From Labilithrix sp. (GTDB taxonomy: Bacteria; Myxococcota; Polyangia; Polyangiales; Polyangiaceae): a stretch of 64,000 nt of DNA. The position numbers and the translations under genes were made by a program. Below the pieces are notes generated by a model. The model was not told where the DNA came from. It saw nothing but the letters and a program-made list of their open reading frames with translations, and made no database searches. Every line of letters starts with the position of its first letter. The stretch's first letter is position 1. This document shows, piece after piece, positions 10,198 to 18,737 of the stretch. The DNA lies in the NCBI GenBank assembly GCA_028287035.1, contig JAQBQL010000038.1, positions 1 to 64,000 of the forward strand, in the 5' to 3' direction.

Positions 10198-11637
10198 CTA
10201 ACGCTCCCAGACGTTCTTCGTCGGGGCCGGCGCCACGCTGGTCCCCGTCGTCCTCTGAGGCCGGGTGTTCGCCGGGGGGTGAGGGCTCACGAGGGGCACG
10301 CCCGACGGCGCGGCCCTCCGCATCGAGGATGGCGTGCTCGTTGCCGCGGGCGGGGTGATGAGGCTCGGCGCGCTCGGCAACGAGGGGACCGCGGACCCGG
10401 GCTCGGCCACCTCGGCCGTGCTCGTGGCGCTCATCCCCGTCGCCGGAGGAGGCGGGGCTCTCCTCATCGCCACGACGATGCCGGCGATGCCGAGCAGCGA
10501 GACCAGCGCGAAGCTCGCCACCACGTACCCGGGCGGCCCACCGCCCGGCGGGCGCGGCTGCAACGCCGGAGTCGACTGGCTCCAGGGGGACGTCGTGGCG
10601 GTATTCACGACGAGGGGCGGCGCGCCGTCGCCGGGCAAGGAGGGCGAAGAAGGGAGCCGCGCCGTGTGCAGGTTCGGCGCCGGACCGAGCTGCGGGGCAC
10701 GCGGCTCCGCGACGACATCCGTGGCGTCCGAGGCGCCGCCTCCGATCGCGATCGCACGACGGCCGGCGAGGGCACCTGCCGCAGAGGCATAGCGCATGAG
10801 CGCGCTCGCAAGCGCGGCGGCGTTCTGGAAGCGCAGCTCGAGGTCCTTCTCGAGGAGCCGGTGGACGATCTGCGCGAGGCCAGGCGGCAGGTCGGCGCGG
10901 AGCGACTCGATGCGCACCGGCGGCGCGGGATCGAGGATCCGCGCGAACACCTCACCGTAGGAGACGCCGTCGAACGGTAGCCGCCCGCCGAGGAGCTCGT
11001 ACATGATGACCCCGATCGCCCAGAGGTCCGAGCGGCGGTCCACGCTCTTGGTGGACTTCACCTGCTCGGGCGACATGTACACGGGCGAGCCGAGCGTGTT
11101 CGTCGTCTGCGTGAGGGCGTTCGGCGCGAGCGTGACCTCCTTGGAGATGCCGAAGTCGAGCACCTTGAGCACGGGCGGCGCGCCGTGGCGGGAGGCTGCG
11201 AAGAGGTTGGCCGGCTTGAGGTCGCGGTGGACGACGCCGCACGCGTGCGCCTCCGCGAGGGCATCGAGCACCTGGAGGACGTAATCGACGACGCGCACGG
11301 GGGCGAGCGGGCCCTCGCGCAGAAGCACCGCCGCGAGGTCCTCGCCGTCGAGGTACTCCATCACGATGTAGGGGGCGCCGGTCTCGAGCGTGCCGACGTC
11401 CGAGACGCGCGCGACGTGCTCGGTCTGGAGCTTGGCGACGATGCGCGCCTCACGAAGGAAGCGCTCGAGGGTGTCGTGGTGACCGAGCGCCTCGGGGAGG
11501 ATGAACTTCAAGGCGACGCGATGCCCGAGCACCTCGTGAACCGCGGCGACGACGACGCCCATTCCGCCGCGCCCGAGAACGCGCGTCACGCGGTACTTGC
11601 CGGCGAGCAGATCGCCTTCGTCGACCGGCGCGCTCAT
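10198..11637 (-). CDS. membrane-anchored eukaryote-like Ser/Thr protein kinase
   Basis: Ser/Thr kinase of 479 residues. The kinase domain spans about residues 15-285: glycine loop LGRGGMGVV (21-29), catalytic lysine K44 in VALKF, HRDLKPANL with D139, DFG at 161-163, and SPVYMSPEQ. All catalytic residues are present, so it should be active. A Pro/Ala/Thr-rich segment follows, then one membrane helix (YVVASFALVSLLGIAGIVVA, about 370-390) and a 90-residue Ser/Pro/Thr-rich tail outside the membrane with no recognisable domain. It is the third gene of a four-gene operon, 12 bp after the TPR/PEGA gene. That arrangement suggests a signalling unit with the surface lipoproteins, but no substrate is evident. 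Confidence 0.95.
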   Translation of the reverse strand: MSAPVDEGDLLAGKYRVTRVLGRGGMGVVVAAVHEVLGHRVALKFILPEALGHHDTLERFLREARIVAKLQTEHVARVSDVGTLETGAPYIVMEYLDGEDLAAVLLREGPLAPVRVVDYVLQVLDALAEAHACGVVHRDLKPANLFAASRHGAPPVLKVLDFGISKEVTLAPNALTQTTNTLGSPVYMSPEQVKSTKSVDRRSDLWAIGVIMYELLGGRLPFDGVSYGEVFARILDPAPPVRIESLRADLPPGLAQIVHRLLEKDLELRFQNAAALASALMRYASAAGALAGRRAIAIGGGASDATDVVAEPRAPQLGPAPNLHTARLPSSPSLPGDGAPPLVVNTATTSPWSQSTPALQPRPPGGGPPGYVVASFALVSLLGIAGIVVAMRRAPPPPATGMSATSTAEVAEPGSAVPSLPSAPSLITPPAATSTPSSMRRAAPSGVPLVSPHPPANTRPQRTTGTSVAPAPTKNVWER

Positions 11638-11649
11638 CCCCGGAACGTA

Positions 11650-12633
11650 TCAGAACGACCCCGAGAGGACCGCGCCAGGTCCACCCGCGGCGGTCGAGGG
11701 AAGCACGCGCGCCGTGCGGGCCCGTGGACCACCGGTGAGCAGGAGGTACGCGCCGGCCGCCACTGCGGCGACGCCGACGCCGACCGCGATGGTCGAGACG
11801 AGGGCATCGGTATGCGCCGCGTCATACGCGTCCCTCGCGGCAGGGAGGTCGGCGCAGGTGCCGGAGCCCTGACAGCCTTCGAAGTCGCTCTTCTTGCCGA
11901 GGGCGAGGGCGCCGAAGATCCCCCCGGTGACGAGCGCGGCAGCGCCGACCGAGACGAGCGCGATGCCGACCGGGCCCCGCGTATCCTGCGTCGGCGACGG
12001 ACCGCGTGCCGGGTCAGGCGCGACCGGCCCCGGCCCGGCGGCGGGCGAGGCGGAGCCGGCGCTCTCGAAGGTCACCTCGACGGTGCTGCTCGAGGGGCCT
12101 TTCGCGACCGTGAGCACGCGCGACCAGGGCTTCGTGCCCTTCGCCGTGACGAGCAGCGTGTGCTCGCCAGGGTCGATCGGCATCGCGGAGTCGACGAGGG
12201 AGTCGGACAGCGATTTTCCGTCGAGCGATACCACCGCCCCCGTCACGGTCTGCGTGAAGTGCACCGTCACGCGAGAGAGCACCTTCTCGAGGCTCCCCGC
12301 GCGTTCACGTGCGACCTTCGCGCGATCCGGGTCGGCGGTACCGGCCTTCCGCGCCACCTCGAGGTACTCGCCCCAGGCCGACGCGGTGTGCCCCCAGTCC
12401 TCGAAACAGCGCGCCAGGTTCAGCTGCGTGCCGAGCGTGGGCGCGAGGCGCTGGCTCTCCGCGAACTTCGGGCACGCCTCGGCATAGCGCTTCGCTTCGC
12501 GGAGCTGCTTGCCGTCGCGGAACAGCTGCTCGGCGAGGGCCACGTCGGCGCTGCTCTGTGCGCGCGCCGGCCCTGCCGCCGCGGTGGCGGCGAGGACGAA
12601 GAGGAGGGACAGACCAGGAGCGGTCCGGCTCAC
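11650..12633 (-). CDS. exported TPR/PEGA-type protein
   Basis: Protein of 327 residues with a signal peptide (1-25, ending PARA). Residues 28-110 are a TPR-like helical region (AEQLFRDGKQLREAKRYAEACPKFAESQRL; LGTQLNLARCFEDWG). Residues 120-190 look like a PEGA-type beta domain (GAVVSLDGKSL, PIDPGEHTLLVTAKG). Two membrane helices follow, at about 220-242 and 278-300, separated by a Cys-containing loop. This domain order is very common next to Ser/Thr kinases in myxobacteria. The start codon is GTG and overlaps the stop of the upstream lipoprotein gene (GTGA), so the two are translationally coupled. Its role is probably that of an envelope-side partner of the kinase (inference). Confidence 0.82.
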   Translation of the reverse strand: MSRTAPGLSLLFVLAATAAAGPARAQSSADVALAEQLFRDGKQLREAKRYAEACPKFAESQRLAPTLGTQLNLARCFEDWGHTASAWGEYLEVARKAGTADPDRAKVARERAGSLEKVLSRVTVHFTQTVTGAVVSLDGKSLSDSLVDSAMPIDPGEHTLLVTAKGTKPWSRVLTVAKGPSSSTVEVTFESAGSASPAAGPGPVAPDPARGPSPTQDTRGPVGIALVSVGAAALVTGGIFGALALGKKSDFEGCQGSGTCADLPAARDAYDAAHTDALVSTIAVGVGVAAVAAGAYLLLTGGPRARTARVLPSTAAGGPGAVLSGSF

Positions 12634-13976
12634 GGGCGCACCTTCACGATGAAGCCGCGGTCGGCGGAGCCGTCGTCGGTCAGGACCGAGCCCACGACGA
12701 GGATCCCCCCGCCCGGCAGCAACGCTACCGCGGCGACCTCTGCGTGCAGCTCCTGGGGCAGCACGAAGACTCCGTTCGCGCCGAAGCTCGTGTCCGGTCG
12801 GCCGTCGGACCCGAGGCGCACCACGAAGCCGCGGGCGACGAGCGGCCCGATCGCGGTTCCGCAGACGAGCACGCGCGAGCTCGTGTCGACAGCGACGTCC
12901 GTGGGGTCGACGTCCTCACCTCCGAGGTCGAGGACCTGCTCGCCCGCGTCCCCGAAGCTCGAGAGCCGGTCGATGCCGTCGGTGTGCAGGGCGAGCACCA
13001 CGGCGTCATGCGGAGCGCTCGCGGATGCTTGCTTCCCGATGCTCTGCGCGAGCACGAAGATCCCTGCGTCGTTCGCGTCGAAGGCCCGCGGCGAGGTCGA
13101 TGCGCCGGGCCGCTGCAGCGTCCTCGGCCGCCCGCCCGGTCCGAACGTGTTGTCGGACGTGACGTTCGCGAGCTTGAACCGTCCCACGATCGCGCCATCG
13201 ATGACGTCCTCGGCAAGGAAGAGCGCCGTCAGCGAGCCGGGCTGGAGCTTCAGGTCCAGGATGGCGCTCGCGTCCGCGACCTCCGCCGGCACGGGCAGAG
13301 GCTTGAACGTGCTCACGTCCCAGATTGCGGCCTTCGCGGTCGCGCCGACGTAGCCGCCGGCCAGCCCACCGTCGACCACGACACCGGTCGTCGTGAAGGC
13401 GCCCCCTTGGTCCTCCAGGCTGCTCCCGTTGATCGGCACCAGCATGGTTCCACTGCGGACCACGCCGTAGGCCGCGCTCGGCGACGTGGCGTTCTGCGCA
13501 CGGCCAACGGCCGTCACCGGCCCGTCCTCGGTGACCGCGACGGCGTACAGCTCCGCGTTGGGCGTCGGAGGCGCGAGGAGCATGCTGTCGGTCGGATGCG
13601 GGAGACCTTCCGCCGTGTACTCCGCGACGAGCCCGGCCTGCCGGCCGTCGCCGTAGAGCACCTCGCCGGCAACGTAGATGGTCGAACCCCGGACGGTCAC
13701 GCCGTGCAGCGCGACGCGGTCACCGCCCGCCGGTCCGGAGACGAAGATGATCCCGCCGTCCCCGAAGGTGGGATCGAGCGTGCCGGCGCCGTCGGCGGCG
13801 CTGCCATCGAGGGACCCGTCGCCGCGGCCGCCGTCCCTGGGGTCGACGTCGCCGTCACCGAGCGCGCCGTCCGGGACGTCCGCGCCGCCGGTCGGCTCGT
13901 CGCCGAGGCCGAGCACCAGCGCGCATCCCGAGCACGCGAGGGCGGCGACCACGAGGGCGCGTCGCAAGAAGCTCAT
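12630..13976 (-). CDS. delta-60 repeat lipoprotein
   Basis: Exported lipoprotein of 448 residues and first gene of the kinase operon. The signal peptide ends at LACSGC, followed by an Asp/Gly-rich linker to about residue 65. The rest fits a beta-propeller-like run of delta-60 repeats, recognisable by LDPTFGDGGI (residue 67) and PDTSFGANGVFV near 405 and by intervening VTVRGSTIYVAGE and VALLPGGGILVVG strands. Such repeats are usual in myxobacterial surface proteins of unknown function. The start is ATG at 13976 with a TAAGCT box 6 nt upstream, the likely promoter for the whole operon. Confidence 0.82.
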   Translation of the reverse strand: MSFLRRALVVAALACSGCALVLGLGDEPTGGADVPDGALGDGDVDPRDGGRGDGSLDGSAADGAGTLDPTFGDGGIIFVSGPAGGDRVALHGVTVRGSTIYVAGEVLYGDGRQAGLVAEYTAEGLPHPTDSMLLAPPTPNAELYAVAVTEDGPVTAVGRAQNATSPSAAYGVVRSGTMLVPINGSSLEDQGGAFTTTGVVVDGGLAGGYVGATAKAAIWDVSTFKPLPVPAEVADASAILDLKLQPGSLTALFLAEDVIDGAIVGRFKLANVTSDNTFGPGGRPRTLQRPGASTSPRAFDANDAGIFVLAQSIGKQASASAPHDAVVLALHTDGIDRLSSFGDAGEQVLDLGGEDVDPTDVAVDTSSRVLVCGTAIGPLVARGFVVRLGSDGRPDTSFGANGVFVLPQELHAEVAAVALLPGGGILVVGSVLTDDGSADRGFIVKVRP

Positions 13977-13982
13977 CGATCC

Positions 13983-13988
13983 AGCTTA
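13983..13988 (-). promoter_or_regulatory. -10-like box TAAGCT for the kinase operon, leaderless-type spacing
   Basis: Six nt before the ATG at 13976 on the minus strand. Confidence 0.5.
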
Positions 13989-14018
13989 CGGGCCGTTGCG
14001 ACCGCATCGCAACTCCGG

Positions 14019-16325
14019 TCAGGGCATGGTCTGCCAGCCGCCGAGCAGCTCACGCAGCTTCTTTCCGAGCTCCGCGCCGCTGAATGGCTTCGGGAGGACC
14101 TGCACCGAGCCGTCGAGCGTCAGGGCTTCCCTGCTGTAGCCGGTGACGTAGAGCACGGGCAGCCCGGGGCGGATCTGCAGGACGGCGGCCGCGATCTCGG
14201 GGCCGCTCTGGCCGGGCATCACGACGTCGGTGAGGAGGAGGGCGACCGCCGGATTGTCGCGCGCGCTCGCCAGCGCCTCCTCGCCGTTGCAGGCGACGAC
14301 GACGTCGTAGCCGAGCCGCTTCAGCTGCCGGGCGGTCGCGGTGCGCACGAACGGATCGTCGTCGAGGAGCAGGATGGTCTCCGTCCCGAGGGGCGGCGTC
14401 ACCCGCGACGAGGCGGGCGCCGCGGCCGCGGGCACGCTCGGGACCACCACGGGGAGCAGGATCCGGAACGTCGTGCCGCGACCGAGCTCGCTCGTGACCT
14501 CGATGCGCCCGCCGGCTTGCTGGACGATCCCGAACGAGGTCGCGAGCCCGAGCCCCGTCCCCTGGCCGGTCGCCTTCGTCGTGTAGAAGGGCTCGAAGAC
14601 GTGGCCGCGGGTCTCGTCCGACATGCCGTGTCCGGTGTCGGTGATGCTCAGGGCGACCCAGCGGCCGTCGCTGCCGTTGTCCGGCGGGGAGACGGCGTGG
14701 GTGGCGAAGGTGAGGGTGCCGCCTTCGGGCATCGCGTCGCGTGCGTTGACCGCGAGGTTCATGAGCACGCGCTCCATGCTGCGGCGATCGACGCGGACGG
14801 ATCCGGCGGCGGGGTCGAGGGCGGTGACGATCTGCACGCTCGCGCCGAGGGTGCGGGCGAGCAGCCGGACGATGTCGGTCACGAGGTCGTTGACCCGCAG
14901 CTCGCGCACCTCCATCGGGGAGCGCCTCGCGAAATCCAGCAGCTGCTGGGTGAGGGCCGTCGCCCGCGTCGTGACGCCGAGGATCCGCTCGAGGTCGGGA
15001 TCCGGCGCTTGCCGCTGCGCCGCGAGCTCCTCGGCGGAAGAGACGAGGACGGTGAGCAGGTTGTTGAAGTCATGTGCGATGCCGCCGGCGAGCCGACCGA
15101 TCGCCTCGAGCTTCCGCGCCTCGAGCAGCTCGCCCTCGAGCCGCCTCCGGTCGGTCACGTCGGTCGACGCGCAGAGCACGGTGGCGCGGTCGCGGAGCGC
15201 GAAGGGGAGACGGTTGGTCTCGAAGATGCGCCGCCGTCCGGCGCCGTCCACGAACGACTCGTCGACGACGTCCAGGGGGCGCCTCGTCTCGAGCACGACG
15301 CGGTCTCGCTCCAGGCTCTCGCGCACCAGCTCGGCCGGGATCCCGAGCTGGGCGAGCGTCCGCCCCACGACCTCACGTGGCGTGAGCCCGAGCAGCGCCG
15401 CGAAGGCGCGGTTCGCGAGGACCACCACGCCCGCATCGTCGCGGGCGTAGACGCACGTGGGCAGGAGATCGATGACCTCGCGGAGCCGCAGCTCTCGTTC
15501 GCGCGCGTCTCGCTCCTGGCGAGCGCGCTCTTCGACGGCACGCTGGGCGCCCACGTCGCGGAGCATGACCACGAACACCTTGCTGTCGGGCAGCGGGACG
15601 CGCGCGGCCGAGACCTCGACCTCCACCACCGTCCCGTCGAGGCGCAGGTACTTCTCGGGGGCGACGGGGACGAACCCGCCTTCGACGAGCGCCGCGGTGC
15701 GCTGCTCGACCAGCGGGATGTTGCTCGGGTGCATGATCTCCGTCGAGCGGAGGCCGACGAGCTGGTCGAGCCGCTCGGCGCCGAGGAGCCGGAGCGCGGC
15801 CGGGTTCGCGTGCTGGACGATCCCGGCCTCGAAGAGCATGACCGCGTCGGGCGAGAACTCGAAGAGGCGACGGAAGCGCTCCTCGGACTCACGCAGCGTC
15901 GCCTGGGCAGCGACGACCGCGGACAGGTCCTCGACGGAGGCGACGGCGTAGATCGCACCGCCGCCGGCGTCCCTGACCGGCGTGATCGTCAGGCGGCAGG
16001 TCGCGAACGTCGCGTCCACCCGCTCGAGGCGCGCCTGGAACGGGGCGGGAATCCCACCGGCCCGGGCCTCCTCGAGGGCGGCGATCAGCCCCGCCGCGCC
16101 GTCGCCCGGCGCGTGCGCGGGCAGCGACGTACCGCGCACGGCCGCCGCGCTGCTGCCGACGATCCGCGCGAACGTGTCGTTCACGCGCAGCACGTGGCCC
16201 ACGAAATCGAGGAGCACGACGCCGATCGGGGATCGCGCGAAGAGCGTCTCGACGAGGCCCGTCGTCTCCACGAGGCCCGTCGTCTCGACGACCACGGCGT
16301 CGGCTGCGAAGGGCGTGAGGGTCAA
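14019..16325 (-). CDS. hybrid histidine kinase with three PAS domains and a C-terminal receiver
   Basis: Soluble sensor kinase of 768 residues; no membrane helix is visible, so the signal is probably cytoplasmic. Three PAS domains occupy about residues 25-145, 148-275 and 285-400. The phosphoacceptor is H418 in GGIAHDFNNLL, followed by a HATPase domain with NLAVNARDAMP, DTGHGMS and GTGLGLATSFGIVQQAGG. The last 120 residues are a receiver (LLLDDD, LLLTDVVMPG, KPFSG). This GGxAHDFNN subgroup typically acts alone or with distant regulators. The start is TTG at 16325, with TACGCT 9 nt upstream. An 18-bp tandem duplication at the 5' end repeats the residues VETTGL. It is a lone gene with no cognate regulator adjacent. 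Confidence 0.93.
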   Translation of the reverse strand: MTLTPFAADAVVVETTGLVETTGLVETLFARSPIGVVLLDFVGHVLRVNDTFARIVGSSAAAVRGTSLPAHAPGDGAAGLIAALEEARAGGIPAPFQARLERVDATFATCRLTITPVRDAGGGAIYAVASVEDLSAVVAAQATLRESEERFRRLFEFSPDAVMLFEAGIVQHANPAALRLLGAERLDQLVGLRSTEIMHPSNIPLVEQRTAALVEGGFVPVAPEKYLRLDGTVVEVEVSAARVPLPDSKVFVVMLRDVGAQRAVEERARQERDARERELRLREVIDLLPTCVYARDDAGVVVLANRAFAALLGLTPREVVGRTLAQLGIPAELVRESLERDRVVLETRRPLDVVDESFVDGAGRRRIFETNRLPFALRDRATVLCASTDVTDRRRLEGELLEARKLEAIGRLAGGIAHDFNNLLTVLVSSAEELAAQRQAPDPDLERILGVTTRATALTQQLLDFARRSPMEVRELRVNDLVTDIVRLLARTLGASVQIVTALDPAAGSVRVDRRSMERVLMNLAVNARDAMPEGGTLTFATHAVSPPDNGSDGRWVALSITDTGHGMSDETRGHVFEPFYTTKATGQGTGLGLATSFGIVQQAGGRIEVTSELGRGTTFRILLPVVVPSVPAAAAPASSRVTPPLGTETILLLDDDPFVRTATARQLKRLGYDVVVACNGEEALASARDNPAVALLLTDVVMPGQSGPEIAAAVLQIRPGLPVLYVTGYSREALTLDGSVQVLPKPFSGAELGKKLRELLGGWQTMP
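16251..16286. repeat. 18-bp tandem duplication at the start of the PAS kinase gene
   Basis: Two copies of an 18-bp unit containing ACGAGGCCCGTCGTCTC differ at one base; they encode VETTGL twice near residues 13-25, just before the first PAS domain. In-frame and harmless to the reading frame. Confidence 0.8.
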
Positions 16326-16371
16326 GTGCTCTCGAGCGTATCACCGCCGGGCTCGCCCGACGAAGGACCGC

Positions 16372-17829
16372 TCAATCGCGGGCGCAGCGCATGCCGAGGG
16401 CCAGGTACTTGTACTCGGCCTGCGTGCTGTACCCCACCGCGGAGGCGTTCCCGGTCGAGTACGGGATGACGTGCTCCTGCCACGAGCCGCTCTTCGAGCC
16501 CTGCACCGACCAGCCGGTGCCGAGCGCGTTCCCGCCGGGGAGGATCGACTGGTAGTTGAAGACCGCACCCGCCATGTCGGCATGCCCGCTGGGGCTGTTG
16601 CCGAGCGGGAACCGGCCCGGTTCCGCGATGTAGAGGCTGTAGTCGGTGCCCACGATGGCCGCCGGCACCCACCAGTTCTTGTAGTAGTTCGCGCGGTGCG
16701 TATCGCCGGTGGTGGTCGGGTACGTCGGGTTGTTCATCGCGATCGCCTCGGTCGGATAGGCGTTCTGCCAGCCCGCCGGCGCCGGGGTTGCGCCCCACGG
16801 ATAGAGGTCGGCGCCCCACGCGACGTCCCACTCGGGCCGGCTCGGGAGGCGCCCGCCGTCCCACGCGCAGAACGCGGCCGCCATGAAGGCGGTCACGCAG
16901 TTCATCGGCTTCTCGTCGAGGATGTCCTGCGAGTAGTTCTGGTTGTCCATGAGGCGCGTGTTGATCGCGTCGGGCAGGCGATAGGTGCGCGTGCCGATGT
17001 TCTTGACGGTGCAGCCCTCGTTGGCGCCGCCCGCGCCGGTGCCGTCGCTGAGCTTGTGGTGGAGCGGGCCGAGCTCCTGGTACATGCCGGTGTAATCGAT
17101 CGCGGTCCCGCCGTTGTCGAGCATGGTGGGCAGGTAGGCGGTCCATTGGTCGTTCCACCACGCCGGCTTGTGCGCGGTGATGTACCCGCGAAGATCGCCG
17201 TTCGTGCGCTCGACCATGGCGCGGAAGCGGCCCGCCGTGACGCTGTACTTGTCGACGATCGAGCCCGGGATGGTGGTGCAGCAGCTCTCGTGGCCGGCAT
17301 CGGCGAGGCCGGGCCCGCACGTGTCGCCGCCGTGATGGGCGGTGCAGCTGCGGATGGCGACGCACTTCTTCGCGTAGCTGCAGCCGTCGGAGGCGCAGTC
17401 CGCGTGTACACTGCACGCTTTGGCGACCGCGCACTTCGGGGCTCCCGTCTTGGTGCCGCCGCAGTCGACGTCGCTCTCGTCGCCGTTCTTGACCTTGTCG
17501 GTGGCGGTCGGCGCCTGGCAGGTTCCGCCGGTGCATACGCCGTCGACGCAGTCGGCGGGGACGAGGCAGCCCTGGCTCGTCACGCAGGCCTTGCCGCTCG
17601 TGCCGCCGCAGTCCACGTCGGTCTCGTCGGCGTCCTTCACCCCGTTCGTCGCGGTCGCGGGGATCGGCGCGCCATCCGCGGCGTACCCGCCATCGGCGCC
17701 GCTGCCGCCGTCGTCGTCGGCGCCCGGGCCGGGCGACGGCGCGTCGCTCGAGGACGAGGAGCACGCGGCAACCACGGACACCACGGACGCCACGAGCGCG
17801 AGAGCCACGACGGAGGTGCGGACGATCAT
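16372..17829 (-). CDS. lipoprotein with FGE-sulfatase-like domain
   Basis: Exported protein of 485 residues. Start 17829 is preferred over in-frame ATGs at 17841 and 17856 because it gives a compact signal peptide (MIVRTSVVALALV ... VVAACSSSS) and a TATGCT box lies 7 nt upstream. After an Asp/Gly linker come two short Cys-bearing repeats (NGVKDADETDVDCGG and VKNGDESDVDCGG) with CVPADC-like Cys-rich units. From about residue 165 the protein follows the formylglycine-generating-enzyme/SUMF1 fold (DKYSVTAGRFRAM, FCAWDGGRLPSRPEWDVAWG, YPWG, DMAGAVFN, ALGMRCARD). Many bacterial homologues lack enzyme activity and serve as binding domains; I cannot confirm a catalytic Cys pair here. Confidence 0.83.
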   Translation of the reverse strand: MIVRTSVVALALVASVVSVVAACSSSSSDAPSPGPGADDDGGSGADGGYAADGAPIPATATNGVKDADETDVDCGGTSGKACVTSQGCLVPADCVDGVCTGGTCQAPTATDKVKNGDESDVDCGGTKTGAPKCAVAKACSVHADCASDGCSYAKKCVAIRSCTAHHGGDTCGPGLADAGHESCCTTIPGSIVDKYSVTAGRFRAMVERTNGDLRGYITAHKPAWWNDQWTAYLPTMLDNGGTAIDYTGMYQELGPLHHKLSDGTGAGGANEGCTVKNIGTRTYRLPDAINTRLMDNQNYSQDILDEKPMNCVTAFMAAAFCAWDGGRLPSRPEWDVAWGADLYPWGATPAPAGWQNAYPTEAIAMNNPTYPTTTGDTHRANYYKNWWVPAAIVGTDYSLYIAEPGRFPLGNSPSGHADMAGAVFNYQSILPGGNALGTGWSVQGSKSGSWQEHVIPYSTGNASAVGYSTQAEYKYLALGMRCARD

Positions 17830-17836
17830 CCCGCTC

Positions 17837-17842
17837 AGCATA
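17837..17842 (-). promoter_or_regulatory. -10-like box TATGCT, leaderless-type spacing
   Basis: Seven nt before the ATG at 17829 on the minus strand; it decides this start among three in-frame ATGs. Confidence 0.5.
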
Positions 17843-17919
17843 CGTTGGATCGCCATGATCGCCCGCGAGCGGCGTGCGGCGGGCGCTCGGCAACGCGCAA
17901 GTGCGACAATCGCTGGTGG

Positions 17920-18675
17920 TCAGCGGCCACCCAGTGCCGTGGCGGCGCTGGCCGCGGCTTCGCCCGCCTTCAGGACCTCGCGCGGCGGGCTCTTCGTGCC
18001 GCCCCCGAGGACGGCAAACGCGAGCCGCGCCGCGACGAACGCGAACAGCAGGAGGACGCCGCCTCGCTTGACGACGCGGCTCCGGCGCTCGGCAGCCTCG
18101 AGGCGGGCCTGGCTCGCCGCGTCGGCGACGAGCAGCGCGAGGTCGAGCGGGCGGGACTCGGACGCGTTCGTCGCCTGTCGTGCCGCGACCGCGCCGACGC
18201 GCGTGCGGAGGGCGGCGTGCTCGGCCAGAGACGCGATCTCGCCGGCATCGAGCCACAACCCGTGCATGATGCACACGTCGACGATGACGCTGGAGCTCGC
18301 TCCCCACCGACCCCGCTCCATCTCGCGCGCGCACGAGGGGCATCGCACGAGCGGCAGGAGCTGCGACGGCGTCTGACCGCCGGCTGGCAGCTTGGCGGCG
18401 ATGGTGCGGGCGAGGGCCGGGTCGTCGGCAATGGCGCTCCAGGCGCGGCCGCCCACGAACATGCCCCGGCACCTCGCGCACGTGTGGAGCGTCGCCGAAC
18501 GCGTGATGCCGATCGCGGTGAGGGGCACGGCGCAGCGCGGGCAGGCGAGCGGCGGAGCGCCGGGGCCCGCGAAGGGAGGCTCGTGCGCCGCGACGGGGAC
18601 GAGGCACGAGGGGCATGCGGATCCCGCGTGCGCGGCGGTACCGCAGAAGAAGCAATGCGCGATGTCAGCCCCCAC
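17920..18675 (-). CDS. membrane protein with TFIIB-like zinc ribbons
   Basis: Protein of 251 residues with three Cys-pair clusters. Residues 8-24 (CFFCG ... CPSC) form a short zinc ribbon. Residues 44-75 (CPRCAVPL ... CARCRGMFVGG) form a second. Residues 110-145 (CPSCAREMERG ... CIMHGLWLDAGEI) match the zf-TFIIB family signature, in which the second Cys pair is followed by GxWLDxGE; here the pair is CxxxH. A hydrophobic helix lies at about 205-222, followed by a short polar tail. The start is GTG at 18675, with a TAGACT box 6 nt upstream. It is divergent from the esterase gene. No enzymatic role is suggested. Confidence 0.75.
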   Translation of the reverse strand: MGADIAHCFFCGTAAHAGSACPSCLVPVAAHEPPFAGPGAPPLACPRCAVPLTAIGITRSATLHTCARCRGMFVGGRAWSAIADDPALARTIAAKLPAGGQTPSQLLPLVRCPSCAREMERGRWGASSSVIVDVCIMHGLWLDAGEIASLAEHAALRTRVGAVAARQATNASESRPLDLALLVADAASQARLEAAERRSRVVKRGGVLLLFAFVAARLAFAVLGGGTKSPPREVLKAGEAAASAATALGGR

Positions 18676-18681
18676 CCTGCG

Positions 18682-18687
18682 AGTCTA
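18682..18687 (-). promoter_or_regulatory. -10-like box TAGACT, leaderless-type spacing
   Basis: Six nt before the GTG at 18675 on the minus strand. Confidence 0.5.
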
Positions 18688-18723
18688 CGGGCACCCGGCC
18701 GCCGGGCAAGCGCCGTCGGCTGC

Positions 18724-18729
18724 TAGGAT
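18724..18729 (+). promoter_or_regulatory. -10-like box TAGGAT, leaderless-type spacing
   Basis: Eight nt before the ATG at 18738, preceded by TGC (extended -10 form). It faces the opposite way from the box at 18682-18687 in the same 62-bp divergent spacer. Confidence 0.5.
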
Positions 18730-18737
18730 GCGGGGCG

